Source: Ktedonobacter racemifer DSM 44963 | GTDB taxonomy: Bacteria; Chloroflexota; Ktedonobacteria; Ktedonobacterales; Ktedonobacteraceae | Length of the DNA: 64,000 bases | Direction of reading: 5' to 3' | NCBI RefSeq assembly: GCF_000178855.1 | Contig: NZ_ADVG01000001.1 | Coordinates: forward strand, 1,054,001 to 1,118,000 | Shown: one piece after another, positions 8,873 through 16,898 of the stretch | How the letters are laid out: every line of letters starts with the position of its first letter | How positions within the stretch are numbered: the stretch's first letter is position 1 | The notes under the pieces: model-generated | Told to the model about the DNA's origin: nothing | The model's database searches: none | The model's input: only the letters and a program-made list of their open reading frames with translations | Position numbers and translations under genes: made by a program

Positions 8873-9548
8873 TAAGAAACAGGGCAAAGCACGCTTGCAC
8901 TGGAAAGAGAGCAAGAGGTATCAAGCAACCAGGAGACAGCATGCCAACCTGGAGCGCAGACTCGCCGCGCACCGCAAAAGCCTCCATGGCAACCTCGCGC
9001 ATCGCATTGCCCAGGTGGGTAATACCATCACCATCGAAAAAACCTCGTTCAAAGGATGGCAGAAGCAGTATGGCAAGAGTATTGGACTTCGCGCCCCAGG
9101 GCTGTTTCTAGCGCATCTGGCCCGCATAGTTGCGAAAACTGGCGGCGCCCTGAGCGAAGTCTCTGCTTTCAAGACCAAACTGAGTCAGTATTGCCATCAC
9201 TGTGGGCAGTATGTGAGGAAACCGAGATCACAACGCTGGCACCACTGCCCTTGCGGCTTAGGGCCGGTGCAACGCGATTTGTACTCGGCCTTTTTGCTGG
9301 CCCACCTGGAACCGGAACACACCATCCCCTCTGTCACCCAGCACGTCTGGGAAGGTGCGGAGCCGCGCCTGCAAGCCGTGATGGAGGGGCTGCAACAACG
9401 TGCGAATGAGGGGCAAGTGCTGCCCCGAAGCATGGGCTTGCTGGCTTCTGGGAAAGCTGTCCGTGCCCGAGCGCGTCGGCTCGAAAGTCCTGCTTATCCC
9501 CACCAAGAGCCTTGTTCTCCGTCAGGTGAGCAAGGAAACGGTGGGTGA
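8873..9548 (+). pseudogene. 5'-truncated tnpB (IS200/IS605 type), copy 1
   Basis: It corresponds to the C-terminal half of the larger TnpB at 38379. Similarity begins abruptly at the AAGAAACAGGG near 8873 and continues through GNTITIEKTSF (RuvC Glu), the zinc finger CHHCG...CPCG and VQRDLYSAF (third RuvC Asp). Unlike copy 2 its frame stays open after the RuvC-III motif and ends in a basic tail (EPRLQAVMEGLQQRANEGQ...). The N-terminal half with the first catalytic Asp is missing, so it cannot be an active nuclease. It abuts the ribbon-helix-helix gene head to head. Confidence 0.8.
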
Positions 9549-9554
9549 GCAACA

Positions 9555-9584
9555 GGAACCCCCGCGCATTCATGCCGGGGAGGT
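9555..9584 (+). repeat. right end / omega-RNA hairpin of IS605-type copy 1
   Basis: CCCCG-CGC-ATTCAT-GC-CGGGG followed by AGGT, just after the truncated tnpB. The same segment follows copy 2 at 39961-39990, and a related form follows copy 3. In this family such a hairpin marks the transposon right end and the 3' scaffold of the TnpB guide RNA. Confidence 0.6.
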
Positions 9585-9681
9585 TTTAGTTACCCCTCTT
9601 CTAGTGTTCATCATTTCAGAGACTTGACAGTTGTCTTTGGTATCATTGCAATGATCGCTTCTGTGCTGTAGAGAAGGACTA

Positions 9682-9731
9682 TGCGCTACTTACGTCCGCG
9701 CCTACGCATAGGCGCGGACGTAAGTAGCGCA
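9682..9731. repeat. 23-bp perfect palindrome downstream of valS
   Basis: Arms 9682-9704 and 9709-9731 are exact complements around loop CGCA (TGCGCTACTTACGTCCGCG...). It lies 27 nt past the valS stop on the minus strand and may act as its terminator. There is no U-tract on either side, so it is not a canonical intrinsic terminator. Two similar long palindromes lie upstream of valS. Confidence 0.7.
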
Positions 9732-9757
9732 CTGCATACAACTTTTAAACGTTCAGG

Positions 9758-12214
9758 CTACAACGCCTCTTGCCTGGTAAGGCTCACTCCTGCCTCCATC
9801 TCCTGCGGCGTGAAGATTAATTCACGTGCACGCGTGGCACTTTTGAGGTCGACCAGGGCGGCCTCAAGCGTACCCTTGAGATCCGGGCGAACGTTTAGCT
9901 CAAGGCGCTCCAGTTCTGCCCCGACCGAGAGCCCCTGCTCCGCTTTATAGCGCCGAACCTGTTTTAGCAGTTCCAGTAGCGCCTGCCCATCCGCCTCAGA
10001 CCGTGCATTCTGCCACCACGCTGGCGCCTGGGGCCAGGACGCCAGGTGCAACGAGGAGGCGCCCTCTCTCTCTTGGAAGAGACCCTGATAGATCTCCTCA
10101 GTGATAAAAGGCATATATGGAGCCAGCAGCTTTATGACTGACAGTAGAGCCTGGTAGAGCGTCCACCTGGCCGCCTGCGTCTGTTCGCCCATATCGTTAT
10201 ACAACCGCGCCTTGACCAGCTCCAGGTAGTTATCGCAGAGATCCGACCAGAAGAAGCGCTCGACCTCCGCACGCGCGGCGGCATAGTCGTTCTCTATGAG
10301 TTCCCTGGTGGCATGCTCAATGGTCTGCGCCAGACGAGCCAGCAGCCAGCGATCCGTTGGCAGGAGTCCATTCGGCTCAGGCGTAGAGGCTATCTCCTCG
10401 GGCGAGAGTTCCTGCAAGTGACGCGCGGCAAAGCGGGCCGCGTTCCAGAGTTTTGTGACCAGGCGACGACCGTTGGCGATCAGCTCAGGATGAAAGGGCG
10501 TATCCAGGCCGGGCTTGATCGAGGTCGCCCAGTAGCGTAGCGCGTCCGCCGACTCGCGCTCAACCAGTTCCAGTGGTCCGCCTGTATGGCTATTCCCCTT
10601 GGACTTTGAGATCTTTGAGCGCTCCGCCGAGAGCGCATGGCCCGAGACCAGGACCTCGCGCCAGGGAAGCTCACCGGCATGGTATAGGGCCTTGACGATG
10701 GTATAGAAGGCCCAGGTCCGAATGATGTCATGCGCCTGAGGACGCAGGCTGGCCGGGAAGTGGCGCGCGAAACGCTCTGGATCATCAACCCAGTTCGCGA
10801 TGATCAGGGGCGAGCACGACGAGGTCGCCCAGGTATCCATAACATCGCGCTCAGGCTCAAACTCCGTCGAGCCGCAAGAGCAGGGGTGCCCAGGCGCGGT
10901 GATACGCGGGTCAATCGGCAACTGCTCCCGCGAGGCCAGCAATAGTTGGCCACAGGCTCGGCACGTCCAGGCGGGAATGGGAACACCCAGGAAGCGCTGG
11001 CGCGAGATACACCAGTCCCATTGCAGATTCTCGACCCAGTGCTCATAGCGCGCCTGCATAAAGGCAGGCGTCCAGCGAATCTGGCGCCCGGCCTTAAGGA
11101 AACGCTCCTTCTGATCCAGGACACGAATAAACCACTGGCGCGTGTGCAGGTATTCGACGGGCGTACCACAGCGTTCATGAACGCCGACGTTATGCTCAAT
11201 CGTCTCTTGCTGCAAGATCAATCCCTGCCCCGCTAGAATCTCCAGGATGCGTTTTCGTGCCTGTGGAACCGAGAGGCCAGCCAGTGGTCCCGCCAGTTCC
11301 GTCATACGTCCATCACGGCCAATAGCCGCCAGCAGGGGCAGTTGATGGGTGCGCCACCAGCGAACATCGGTGGAATCGCCAAAGGTACAACACATAACCG
11401 CGCCACTCCCCTTGGCGGGATCGACCGCCTCATCCGCCAGGATAGGAGCCTCGATACGCTCTCTGGAGGAGAAAGACGCGCTCGCGAGCGAGGCATGTGT
11501 CCCAACCAAGCCAGCATAGCGCGCATCCGAAGGGTGAACAAAAATGGCGACACAGGCTGACAGCAGCTCTGGGCGCGTGGTCGCAATAGGAAGTGTCGCG
11601 CCATTCTCCAGCGTAAAAGCCAGGGTAGAGAAGCGCGTTGGCAGTGTCGTATCATCAACTTCCGCTTGGGCGATGGCGGTCTGGCACTCGGGACACCAGA
11701 GGGTGGGGGCCGGGAGCGCATAGACACGCTTCGCCTGGTAGAGCTGGATAAATGACCACTGCGAGGTACGTTGCGCCTGCGGCGAAATGGTGGAATAGCG
11801 ATAGCGCCAGTCAATGCTCAGGCTTAAACGCCGCCAGAGCGTTTCAAAGCGCTCCTCGGTCTGGCGTATCAGGGTATGACACTGCTCCAGGAACTCGGGC
11901 AGTTCCATCTCCAGGGCCTTGCGCTTGATGGTCTTCTCAACATAGCGCTCGGTAGGAAGGCCATTGTCATCGAAGCCCATAGGGTAGAGAACGCGTTCAC
12001 CAAGCATACGGTGAAAGCGCGCGATAACATCGGCCTGCGTATAGGAATAGCAGTGTCCAATATGGAGTTCACCAGAGACGGTAGGGGGTGGGGTATCAAT
12101 CGTGTAGACAGGCGCAGAGCCATCAGGAAGAAAAGCGTAGGTCTGGGCATCGTGCCAGAATTGCGCCAGGCGCGGCTCAGCGGAGCGAAAATTGTAGCGG
12201 TCGGGCAAACTCAT
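9758..12214 (-). CDS. valS: valyl-tRNA synthetase, 818 aa
   Basis: A class I aminoacyl-tRNA synthetase that charges tRNA-Val. The HIGH signature appears as SGELHIGHCYSYTQADVIAR near residue 47, and the KMSKS loop as SKISKSKGNSH near residue 540. Between them lies the CP1 editing region (THVGVHERCG-like and TPVEYLHTRQWFI). The anticodon-binding helical domain follows (LLPTDRWLLARLAQTIEHATRELIENDYAAARAEVERFFW). The protein ends without the long C-terminal coiled coil of E. coli ValS, giving about 818 residues rather than about 950, a compact form. A T-box leader and promoter upstream indicate regulation by uncharged tRNA. The gene stands alone. Confidence 0.95.
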   Translation of the reverse strand: MSLPDRYNFRSAEPRLAQFWHDAQTYAFLPDGSAPVYTIDTPPPTVSGELHIGHCYSYTQADVIARFHRMLGERVLYPMGFDDNGLPTERYVEKTIKRKALEMELPEFLEQCHTLIRQTEERFETLWRRLSLSIDWRYRYSTISPQAQRTSQWSFIQLYQAKRVYALPAPTLWCPECQTAIAQAEVDDTTLPTRFSTLAFTLENGATLPIATTRPELLSACVAIFVHPSDARYAGLVGTHASLASASFSSRERIEAPILADEAVDPAKGSGAVMCCTFGDSTDVRWWRTHQLPLLAAIGRDGRMTELAGPLAGLSVPQARKRILEILAGQGLILQQETIEHNVGVHERCGTPVEYLHTRQWFIRVLDQKERFLKAGRQIRWTPAFMQARYEHWVENLQWDWCISRQRFLGVPIPAWTCRACGQLLLASREQLPIDPRITAPGHPCSCGSTEFEPERDVMDTWATSSCSPLIIANWVDDPERFARHFPASLRPQAHDIIRTWAFYTIVKALYHAGELPWREVLVSGHALSAERSKISKSKGNSHTGGPLELVERESADALRYWATSIKPGLDTPFHPELIANGRRLVTKLWNAARFAARHLQELSPEEIASTPEPNGLLPTDRWLLARLAQTIEHATRELIENDYAAARAEVERFFWSDLCDNYLELVKARLYNDMGEQTQAARWTLYQALLSVIKLLAPYMPFITEEIYQGLFQEREGASSLHLASWPQAPAWWQNARSEADGQALLELLKQVRRYKAEQGLSVGAELERLELNVRPDLKGTLEAALVDLKSATRARELIFTPQEMEAGVSLTRQEAL

Positions 12215-12525
12215 CGTGGTACTCCTTCAGGTAGAGACATTCCGCTGCCGTCAAACAAGGACGAGGGCAGCGCTCGCGGTACCACCTTGATTCGATAGTC
12301 GACCCGCCCAACCATGACAAGGGTCAGACTATCCTTATGTGCAGCAATAACGGGCCACACCCGGAAGAACTTACTACACGTTTTGTGCATCTCAGTTCTT
12401 CGACTTCCGAGCCACGTTCAGGGGACTAAATTGAAAGAGGCTCTCACCCGGTGGCCTCTCTTCTCTGGCAATCCGCGTTTCCCTTACTCCGCTCGTTCGC
12501 AGTCACTTTATAGATTTTATTTACA
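12215..12525 (-). ncRNA. T-box riboswitch leader of valS
   Basis: On the minus strand the leader contains the T-box core AAGGTGGTACCGCGAGCG (12271-12288), followed by CCTCGTCCTT, the classic antiterminator/terminator competition segment. Further upstream a long stem-I region begins with AGTGACTGCGAACGAGCGG near 12507. The bulge TGGT in the core would pair with an ACCA tRNA end, consistent with tRNA-Val (discriminator A). Low charging should favour read-through into valS. I could not place the specifier codon with confidence. Confidence 0.9.
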
Positions 12526-12531
12526 GGGATT

Positions 12532-12560
12532 ATCATACCGCTTTTGTACGGTTGAGTCAA
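12532..12560 (-). promoter_or_regulatory. valS promoter
   Basis: On the minus strand TTGACT (12560-12555) and TATGAT (12537-12532) are 17 nt apart, close to the sigma70 consensus. The predicted start lies about 7 nt further on, giving a leader of about 310 nt that matches the T-box region. Confidence 0.8.
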
Positions 12561-12590
12561 GTAGCTCTTCGCGCCTGCGGCGCTCAGAGA

Positions 12591-12649
12591 GGTAAGGTGT
12601 GTGGCGATGGTGGCTGGCTGCGCCAGCCACCATCGCCACACACCTTACC
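12591..12649. repeat. 28-bp perfect palindrome (A), upstream of valS promoter
   Basis: Arms 12591-12618 and 12622-12649 are exact complements with a 3-nt loop (outer end GGTAAGGTGT...ACACCTTACC). It is followed on plus by CTTTTT, so it would work as a plus-strand terminator, although no plus-strand gene precedes it. It lies between the valS promoter and the 12987 gene. Confidence 0.75.
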
Positions 12650-12684
12650 CTTTTTGGAAGGCTCGTGCAGATAGGCAAAGAGCT

Positions 12685-12790
12685 TCACAAATATTCCCTG
12701 TGACATCGCTCCTCGGGGTAAGGGATGTAATCATGGCAGGCTACAAGCCCTCACAAATATTCCCTTTTCCGTCTGTAACACCGCTCCTCA
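12685..12790. repeat. imperfect direct repeats preceding palindrome B
   Basis: Two copies of TCACAAATATTCCCT...CGCTCCTC...GGGTA(A)GG start at about 12687 and 12751. The first lacks a right palindromic arm. The second runs straight into the palindrome at 12790. The segment before palindrome A (GCGCTCAGAGAGGTAAGG) looks like a third, more decayed member. This suggests a small family of repeats rather than unique sequence. Confidence 0.55.
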
Positions 12791-12849
12791 TGGGTAGGGA
12801 ATGTGGGCGTGGCGCGCGAATGCGCGCCACGCCCACATTCCCTACCCAT
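12790..12849. repeat. 28-bp perfect palindrome (B)
   Basis: Arms 12790-12817 and 12822-12849 are exact complements around loop GAAT (outer ATGGGTAGGG, inner GGCGTGGCGCGC). It is GC-rich and has no U-tract. It shares the GGTA(A)GGG...TGT...GGC outline with palindrome A, but most bases differ between the two. Confidence 0.75.
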
Positions 12850-12986
12850 GCGAGCTTGCGAGCTGAGAAGAAGAGAAAATGAAACTTTTCTGGTACTTAA
12901 CACGTGAATATGGCGAGATAGGCAGATGATAAGGTCAACTTTTGCATTGTGACATTCACACTCGACAGAAAGGAAGGTAAAACTAC

Positions 12987-13307
12987 ATGACACAGTGGAC
13001 ATCGAATAATATACATAAGGGGATGCAGGTATATTCAGCAGAGAATGAGGACCTGGGGCATATCGAAAAGGCCTACGATGATTCCTTCCTGGTGCAGAAA
13101 GGACTCCTCTTCCACAAGGATCGCTATATTCCCTATAGTGTGATCTCAACAATTGATGAGGAAAACGTCCATCTTATGGTCAGTAAGGCCGAGGCCAGAG
13201 AGATGCGCTGGGATCAGCGCCCCAGCGAGCATACAGGTGACACCCTGCAAACGTTCTACGATCACGGCACTGACCTCGATAATCCATTAAATACCCATCG
13301 CGCATAA
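12987..13307 (+). CDS. PRC-barrel-like / DUF2171-type protein, 106 aa
   Basis: Residues 8-65 (IHKGMQVYSAENEDLGHIEKA...FLVQKGLLFHKDRYIPYSVI...VHLMVSK) match the small beta-barrel pattern of PRC/DUF2171 proteins: GMxVYSxDGxxLG, a central hydrophobic strand, DxYIPxxxI. The acidic, disordered tail (RPSEHTGDTLQTFYDHGTDLDN) is extra. The start has AAGGAAGG 7 nt upstream. These domains are found in RNA-processing and stress proteins, with no defined activity here. The gene is monocistronic, with its own terminator. Confidence 0.75.
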   Translation: MTQWTSNNIHKGMQVYSAENEDLGHIEKAYDDSFLVQKGLLFHKDRYIPYSVISTIDEENVHLMVSKAEAREMRWDQRPSEHTGDTLQTFYDHGTDLDNPLNTHRA

Positions 13308-13340
13308 TTTCTTTGAATCCGCATACTACATGCAGTAAGA

Positions 13341-13382
13341 GCATCGGTCCGGTGTAGCAAGCAGCCAGACCGGTGCTTTTTT
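13341..13382 (+). terminator. intrinsic terminator of the PRC-like gene
   Basis: GCATCGGTC...GACCGGTGC (one G-U pair) is followed by six T residues, 33 nt after the stop codon. Confidence 0.8.
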
Positions 13383-13763
13383 GCACTTTCCCGAAAAGAG
13401 GCGTACATCTTTACCCGCTCTACCACAATCAGGCAACCTGCTTTCAGAAAAATCACCTTAAGGCATAGAACCTCAAAATCCCGTTTTTCTGGCTATGCTG
13501 TAGCATCGACGGAGGCAACCGTGGGTTCCTGGACCTGGCACAAAACTGCCTACTGTTATTTCCCTACAAGATACGGTTAGAACCTTACTCGATTTAAGGT
13601 AATTACCTGATGTAATAACAAGCGGCATTGACTACACTTAGGACGTATAGATAAACAGACAGAAGCCAAAGATTGCCACAATAAGCTGAATGCTTATTTT
13701 GTAGACCAGGCCATGGAGCCGACGCTGATTTGTCGGTAGATTTCCAGAAGGGAGCGTGGAAGC
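13383..13763. other. intergenic region upstream of the sigma factor
   Basis: No gene is seen. A 12-bp palindrome AGGTAATTACCT (13597-13608) lies just before TTGACT (13628-13633). A weak -10 (GATAAA, spacer 16) could complete a promoter about 110 nt before the sigma factor start. The palindrome is placed where a repressor or activator could sit. Confidence 0.4.
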
Positions 13764-14864
13764 ATGGCAATTGCCAATCCTATTCGTGATGAGCGTCGAT
13801 CCAGGCTTACTAGCCACGAGGATGTGCTAGCAGAATTCACCACTTCCCTGGGCATTGAGATCGACGAGGCACTTACAGAGCAACGTACAACCGAATCTCT
13901 TCCCCATTTTGCGGTGCTGGAAGACGAGATCGCAGCCCTGCTGAGTGATGATGATGATGACGACGACGAAGAGGGCGATGAGGATAGCACTTCATCAGCA
14001 CATACCCATCGCGGTGGGGTAACCAGTACCAAGGCCAATGGTTCTGAAGATGCCTTCCAGAGCTACCTGCGTGACATTCGCGGGTATGGACTCCTCACAC
14101 ACGCGGAAGAGATCGACCTGGCACAAAGAGCGGCGGCAGGCGACACCATAGCTCGCCGTAAACTCGTCGAATCCAACCTGCGCCTGGTCATCTCCATTGC
14201 ACGCCGCTACACCAGCACAGGTGTCCCCCTGATCGATCTTATCCAGGAGGGTAACCTGGGTTTAATGCGCGCCGCTGAGAAGTTTGACCACCAGCGTGGC
14301 TGCCATTTCGGCACGTATGCTACCTGGTGGATTCGCCAGGCCGTCAGCCGCGCCGCTGGCGAGCAATCGCGCATGATCCATCTCCCTGAACACGTCTCGA
14401 CACGCCTGCGCAAGGTTCGCCGCATCTCTGCTCAACTCTCTCAGGAAAACGGGCTTGATCCTATGCCTGAGCAGATCGCGGAGGCCTGTCATTTTGAGGT
14501 CGACGAGGTCAAAAATTTGCTCGGAGTTATCGAGCAGCCAGTCTCCCTCGACACACCCGTTGACGATGAAACACGCTACTCGCTGGGCGATACGCTCGAA
14601 GACGATACCACTCCCGCGCCAGCCGAGACAGCCTCGCGCCACCTGCTTGGCGAAGAACTCCACCGCGCCCTGGCCGTGCTCACGCCGCGAGAGCGCTCAG
14701 TCGTGATGCTGCGCTATGGCATAGGTGATGGTCGCAGCCGTACATTGCTGGAGGTGGGCAAAGAGCTCGGTATCTCCAGAGAACGTGTACGCCAACTCGA
14801 AGTCGTGGCGCTCATGAAGCTCCGCAGTGTCACCAACGCGCAAGCACTTCACGACTGCGTTTAA
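13764..14864 (+). CDS. sigma70-family RNA polymerase sigma factor, 366 aa
   Basis: Regions are in standard order: 1.2 (DAFQSYLRDIRGYGLLTHAEE), 2.1-2.4 (LVESNLRLVISIARRYTSTG, LIDLIQEGNLGLMRAAEKFDHQ, FGTYATWWIRQAVSRA), region 3 (IRLPEHVSTRLRKV-like, RMIHLPEHVSTRLRKVRRIS), and 4.1-4.2 (LTPRERSVVMLRYGI, TLLEVGKELGISRERVRQLE). It has the full primary/group 2 layout and so recognises -35/-10 promoters. The N-terminus carries a run of ten acidic residues (DDDDDDDEEGDED) in place of region 1.1. At 366 aa it is shorter than a housekeeping SigA, so group 1 versus 2 is uncertain. GGGAGCGTGGAAGC precedes the ATG. Confidence 0.9.
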   Translation: MAIANPIRDERRSRLTSHEDVLAEFTTSLGIEIDEALTEQRTTESLPHFAVLEDEIAALLSDDDDDDDEEGDEDSTSSAHTHRGGVTSTKANGSEDAFQSYLRDIRGYGLLTHAEEIDLAQRAAAGDTIARRKLVESNLRLVISIARRYTSTGVPLIDLIQEGNLGLMRAAEKFDHQRGCHFGTYATWWIRQAVSRAAGEQSRMIHLPEHVSTRLRKVRRISAQLSQENGLDPMPEQIAEACHFEVDEVKNLLGVIEQPVSLDTPVDDETRYSLGDTLEDDTTPAPAETASRHLLGEELHRALAVLTPRERSVVMLRYGIGDGRSRTLLEVGKELGISRERVRQLEVVALMKLRSVTNAQALHDCV

Positions 14865-14892
14865 CCTGGCATAGTATAAAACAGAATAAGAG

Positions 14893-14920
14893 GAGGGCGT
14901 CTGCACATGCAGACGCCCTC
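14893..14920 (+). terminator. terminator of the sigma factor gene
   Basis: GAGGGCGTCTGC / GCAGACGCCCTC, a 12-bp stem with a 4-nt loop, followed by TTGTG. It lies 28 nt after the stop. Confidence 0.7.
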
Positions 14921-14959
14921 TTGTGCATGCTACAGTGGTATGCGTTTCGTGCTATTTGC

Positions 14960-14988
14960 TCGACAACTCTACCAGAGTATGCTATATA
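14960..14988 (+). promoter_or_regulatory. possible promoter for the GT39-type gene
   Basis: TCGACA and TATATA are separated by 17 nt, about 90 nt before the start at 15077. The -10 is imperfect. Confidence 0.35.
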
Positions 14989-15076
14989 TACTACGGCTAC
15001 AGCTTCTTAATAGCTCACTGACACATCAACACGCTTCGTTTGACACATAACATCTTGGCGGAGGGGCTTTCCAAGC

Positions 15077-16822
15077 ATGATCAAACAACTCACCGAACGC
15101 CAGGAAGAGAGCACGATCCAGAGCGGCACCACCTCACGTTTTAGGCTTACACGCCCTGCTATTATCGATATTTGTGTGGTCCTCGTTCTGCTCATCGTGG
15201 CGCTTATTCCACGCATCCAGCTCGCAAACCAGCTTGACATGGTTACCGACGAGATTGTCTATATCTGGGGCGGAAAAGTCTATTTTTCCCTCCTCACCCA
15301 TCTACAATTTACCTCGCCAGCCTGGCACTACAACTACGAGCATCCTCCGCTGGTAAAGCTCTTAATTGGCTTCACCCTGGCGTGTAACTCCCACCTGGGA
15401 CATCCTCTCACAGAGCTGCAAGTCGAGCGCGTTCCCAGTATCGTCATGGGCGTGCTCCTGATCGGGGCTATCTACTGGCTTGGTCGCCGCCCCTTCGGGC
15501 GTACCGTGGCCACGCTGGCGGCGCTCTGCCTGGCGGTCAGCCCCTGGTTGGCCTATTTTAGCGCCCTGGCCTATCTGGATATGACCATGACCACGCTCGC
15601 GACCATCGCCTTCTTGCTACTGTGGTACGCGGTCCAGCGTCCCTGGATGTACCTGCTGGTAGGCGTCTTCCTGGGGCTGGCAGCTGATAGCAAATATCCC
15701 GCCGTCTTCCTGGTGCCAGGTATGGTGCTCTATGCGCTCTACTATACCTTCTTCATCCGCCCTCGCCTGGGCGATGCCAGCAAACCACCATGGAAATGGT
15801 GGATTGGCGCCATGCTGCTTTCGCTACTCGTTTTCCTGCTCGTTGATCCCGCCATCTGGACCAATCCACCTGTGAAGCTCTTTGAAAGCTTCTTCTATGA
15901 GTGGAATCACTCTACAATGGGGCATCTCACCTTTATGGCCGGAGCCTCCTACGAGCATATGCCAAGCTGGACCATTTTCTACATGCTGGGGGCCAAGCTC
16001 AGTGTCTTCTTAACCCTGCCAGCGCTCGGCTTTATCGTGTATGCCGTGGTCAAGCTCATTCGCTATCACCGTACCCCCAGCGCTGTCGCCCCAATAGAGG
16101 CGGCCAATCTGGCCTTTCTCTCAATCTGGCTTGTAAGCGCTATTGCGATGTATAGTCTGCTGAATATCGTTGTGGGGACACACTACTATCTGCCAGTGGC
16201 GCCTCCTATCGCACTCAGTGGAGCCTTTGGCCTGGCAGTCCTGTTACGCTACCGGCGCCGTCTGCCCTGGGCTCAGAAAAGCAGCCAGGCAGTCGCGGCA
16301 GATGGGACGCCTCTCGATGAGCAGAAAATTTCACGTGTACGCCCTTATACGCCCTTGAACGCCCGTGCAGGGATCACCATTGCGCTAATGGTGCTCATCC
16401 TCACAATTCCACACCTGATCGGCCTCGTGACTATTCGGGATGCCGAGGGCTATACCAGTGAACTTTTTCCGAACGAAAATGCCTCACTGCAAGTGGCCTA
16501 TCCAGGTTATCGCGATGCCGTCCTCTGGCTGGCTGACCACACTAAAGGATCCGCCAGGGTTGGTCTCGTGGCGATCTCCTTAACGACTCTGGGGAGCGGC
16601 CCTCAGGATGAGCGGAGCTGGTACTATTACAATCAGGATTTACCCAAACAGCTCAGCCTCTCGACGGTGACCCCATCCGATCACACCTACAAAAGCGACT
16701 ACCTTGTCTGGCCAATGCACCTGCAACAGCGCGGGTTTACGATACCCGAACCCTGGCGCTCGCATATTGTGCATACCATCACCGGTGGCAATACCATTTA
16801 CTGCTACATTCTCTCGCGCTAA
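15077..16822 (+). CDS. GT39-type (PMT/ArnT-like) membrane glycosyltransferase, 581 aa
   Basis: A GT-C fold enzyme that would transfer a sugar from a polyprenyl-phosphate donor. After the first membrane helix (IIDICVVLVLLIVALIPRIQ) comes the first loop with the catalytic-type acidic motif MVTDEIVYIWGG, then HYNYEHPPLVKLLIG, typical of dolichyl-P-mannose:protein mannosyltransferases. About ten more hydrophobic segments follow (VYWLGRRPFGRTVATLAALCL, LDMTMTTLATIAFLLLW, MLLSLLVFLLVDPAIW). The C-terminal domain after residue 450 is extracytoplasmic. The acceptor is unknown. It opens a same-strand pair with the next GT-C gene, 76 nt apart. Confidence 0.85.
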   Translation: MIKQLTERQEESTIQSGTTSRFRLTRPAIIDICVVLVLLIVALIPRIQLANQLDMVTDEIVYIWGGKVYFSLLTHLQFTSPAWHYNYEHPPLVKLLIGFTLACNSHLGHPLTELQVERVPSIVMGVLLIGAIYWLGRRPFGRTVATLAALCLAVSPWLAYFSALAYLDMTMTTLATIAFLLLWYAVQRPWMYLLVGVFLGLAADSKYPAVFLVPGMVLYALYYTFFIRPRLGDASKPPWKWWIGAMLLSLLVFLLVDPAIWTNPPVKLFESFFYEWNHSTMGHLTFMAGASYEHMPSWTIFYMLGAKLSVFLTLPALGFIVYAVVKLIRYHRTPSAVAPIEAANLAFLSIWLVSAIAMYSLLNIVVGTHYYLPVAPPIALSGAFGLAVLLRYRRRLPWAQKSSQAVAADGTPLDEQKISRVRPYTPLNARAGITIALMVLILTIPHLIGLVTIRDAEGYTSELFPNENASLQVAYPGYRDAVLWLADHTKGSARVGLVAISLTTLGSGPQDERSWYYYNQDLPKQLSLSTVTPSDHTYKSDYLVWPMHLQQRGFTIPEPWRSHIVHTITGGNTIYCYILSR

Positions 16823-16898
16823 CCGTCCCCAGGTCGCCTCTCTAGCGACTCAGAAAGCGATCTGCGTTTGAGTATGTAGCCAGGAGTTTGTTTACCGT

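Noticed and set aside
12680..12850. Possible CRISPR-like array from the TCACAAATATTCCCT repeats
   Set aside because: There are only two imperfect copies with different spacings, one fused to a palindrome, and no cas genes.
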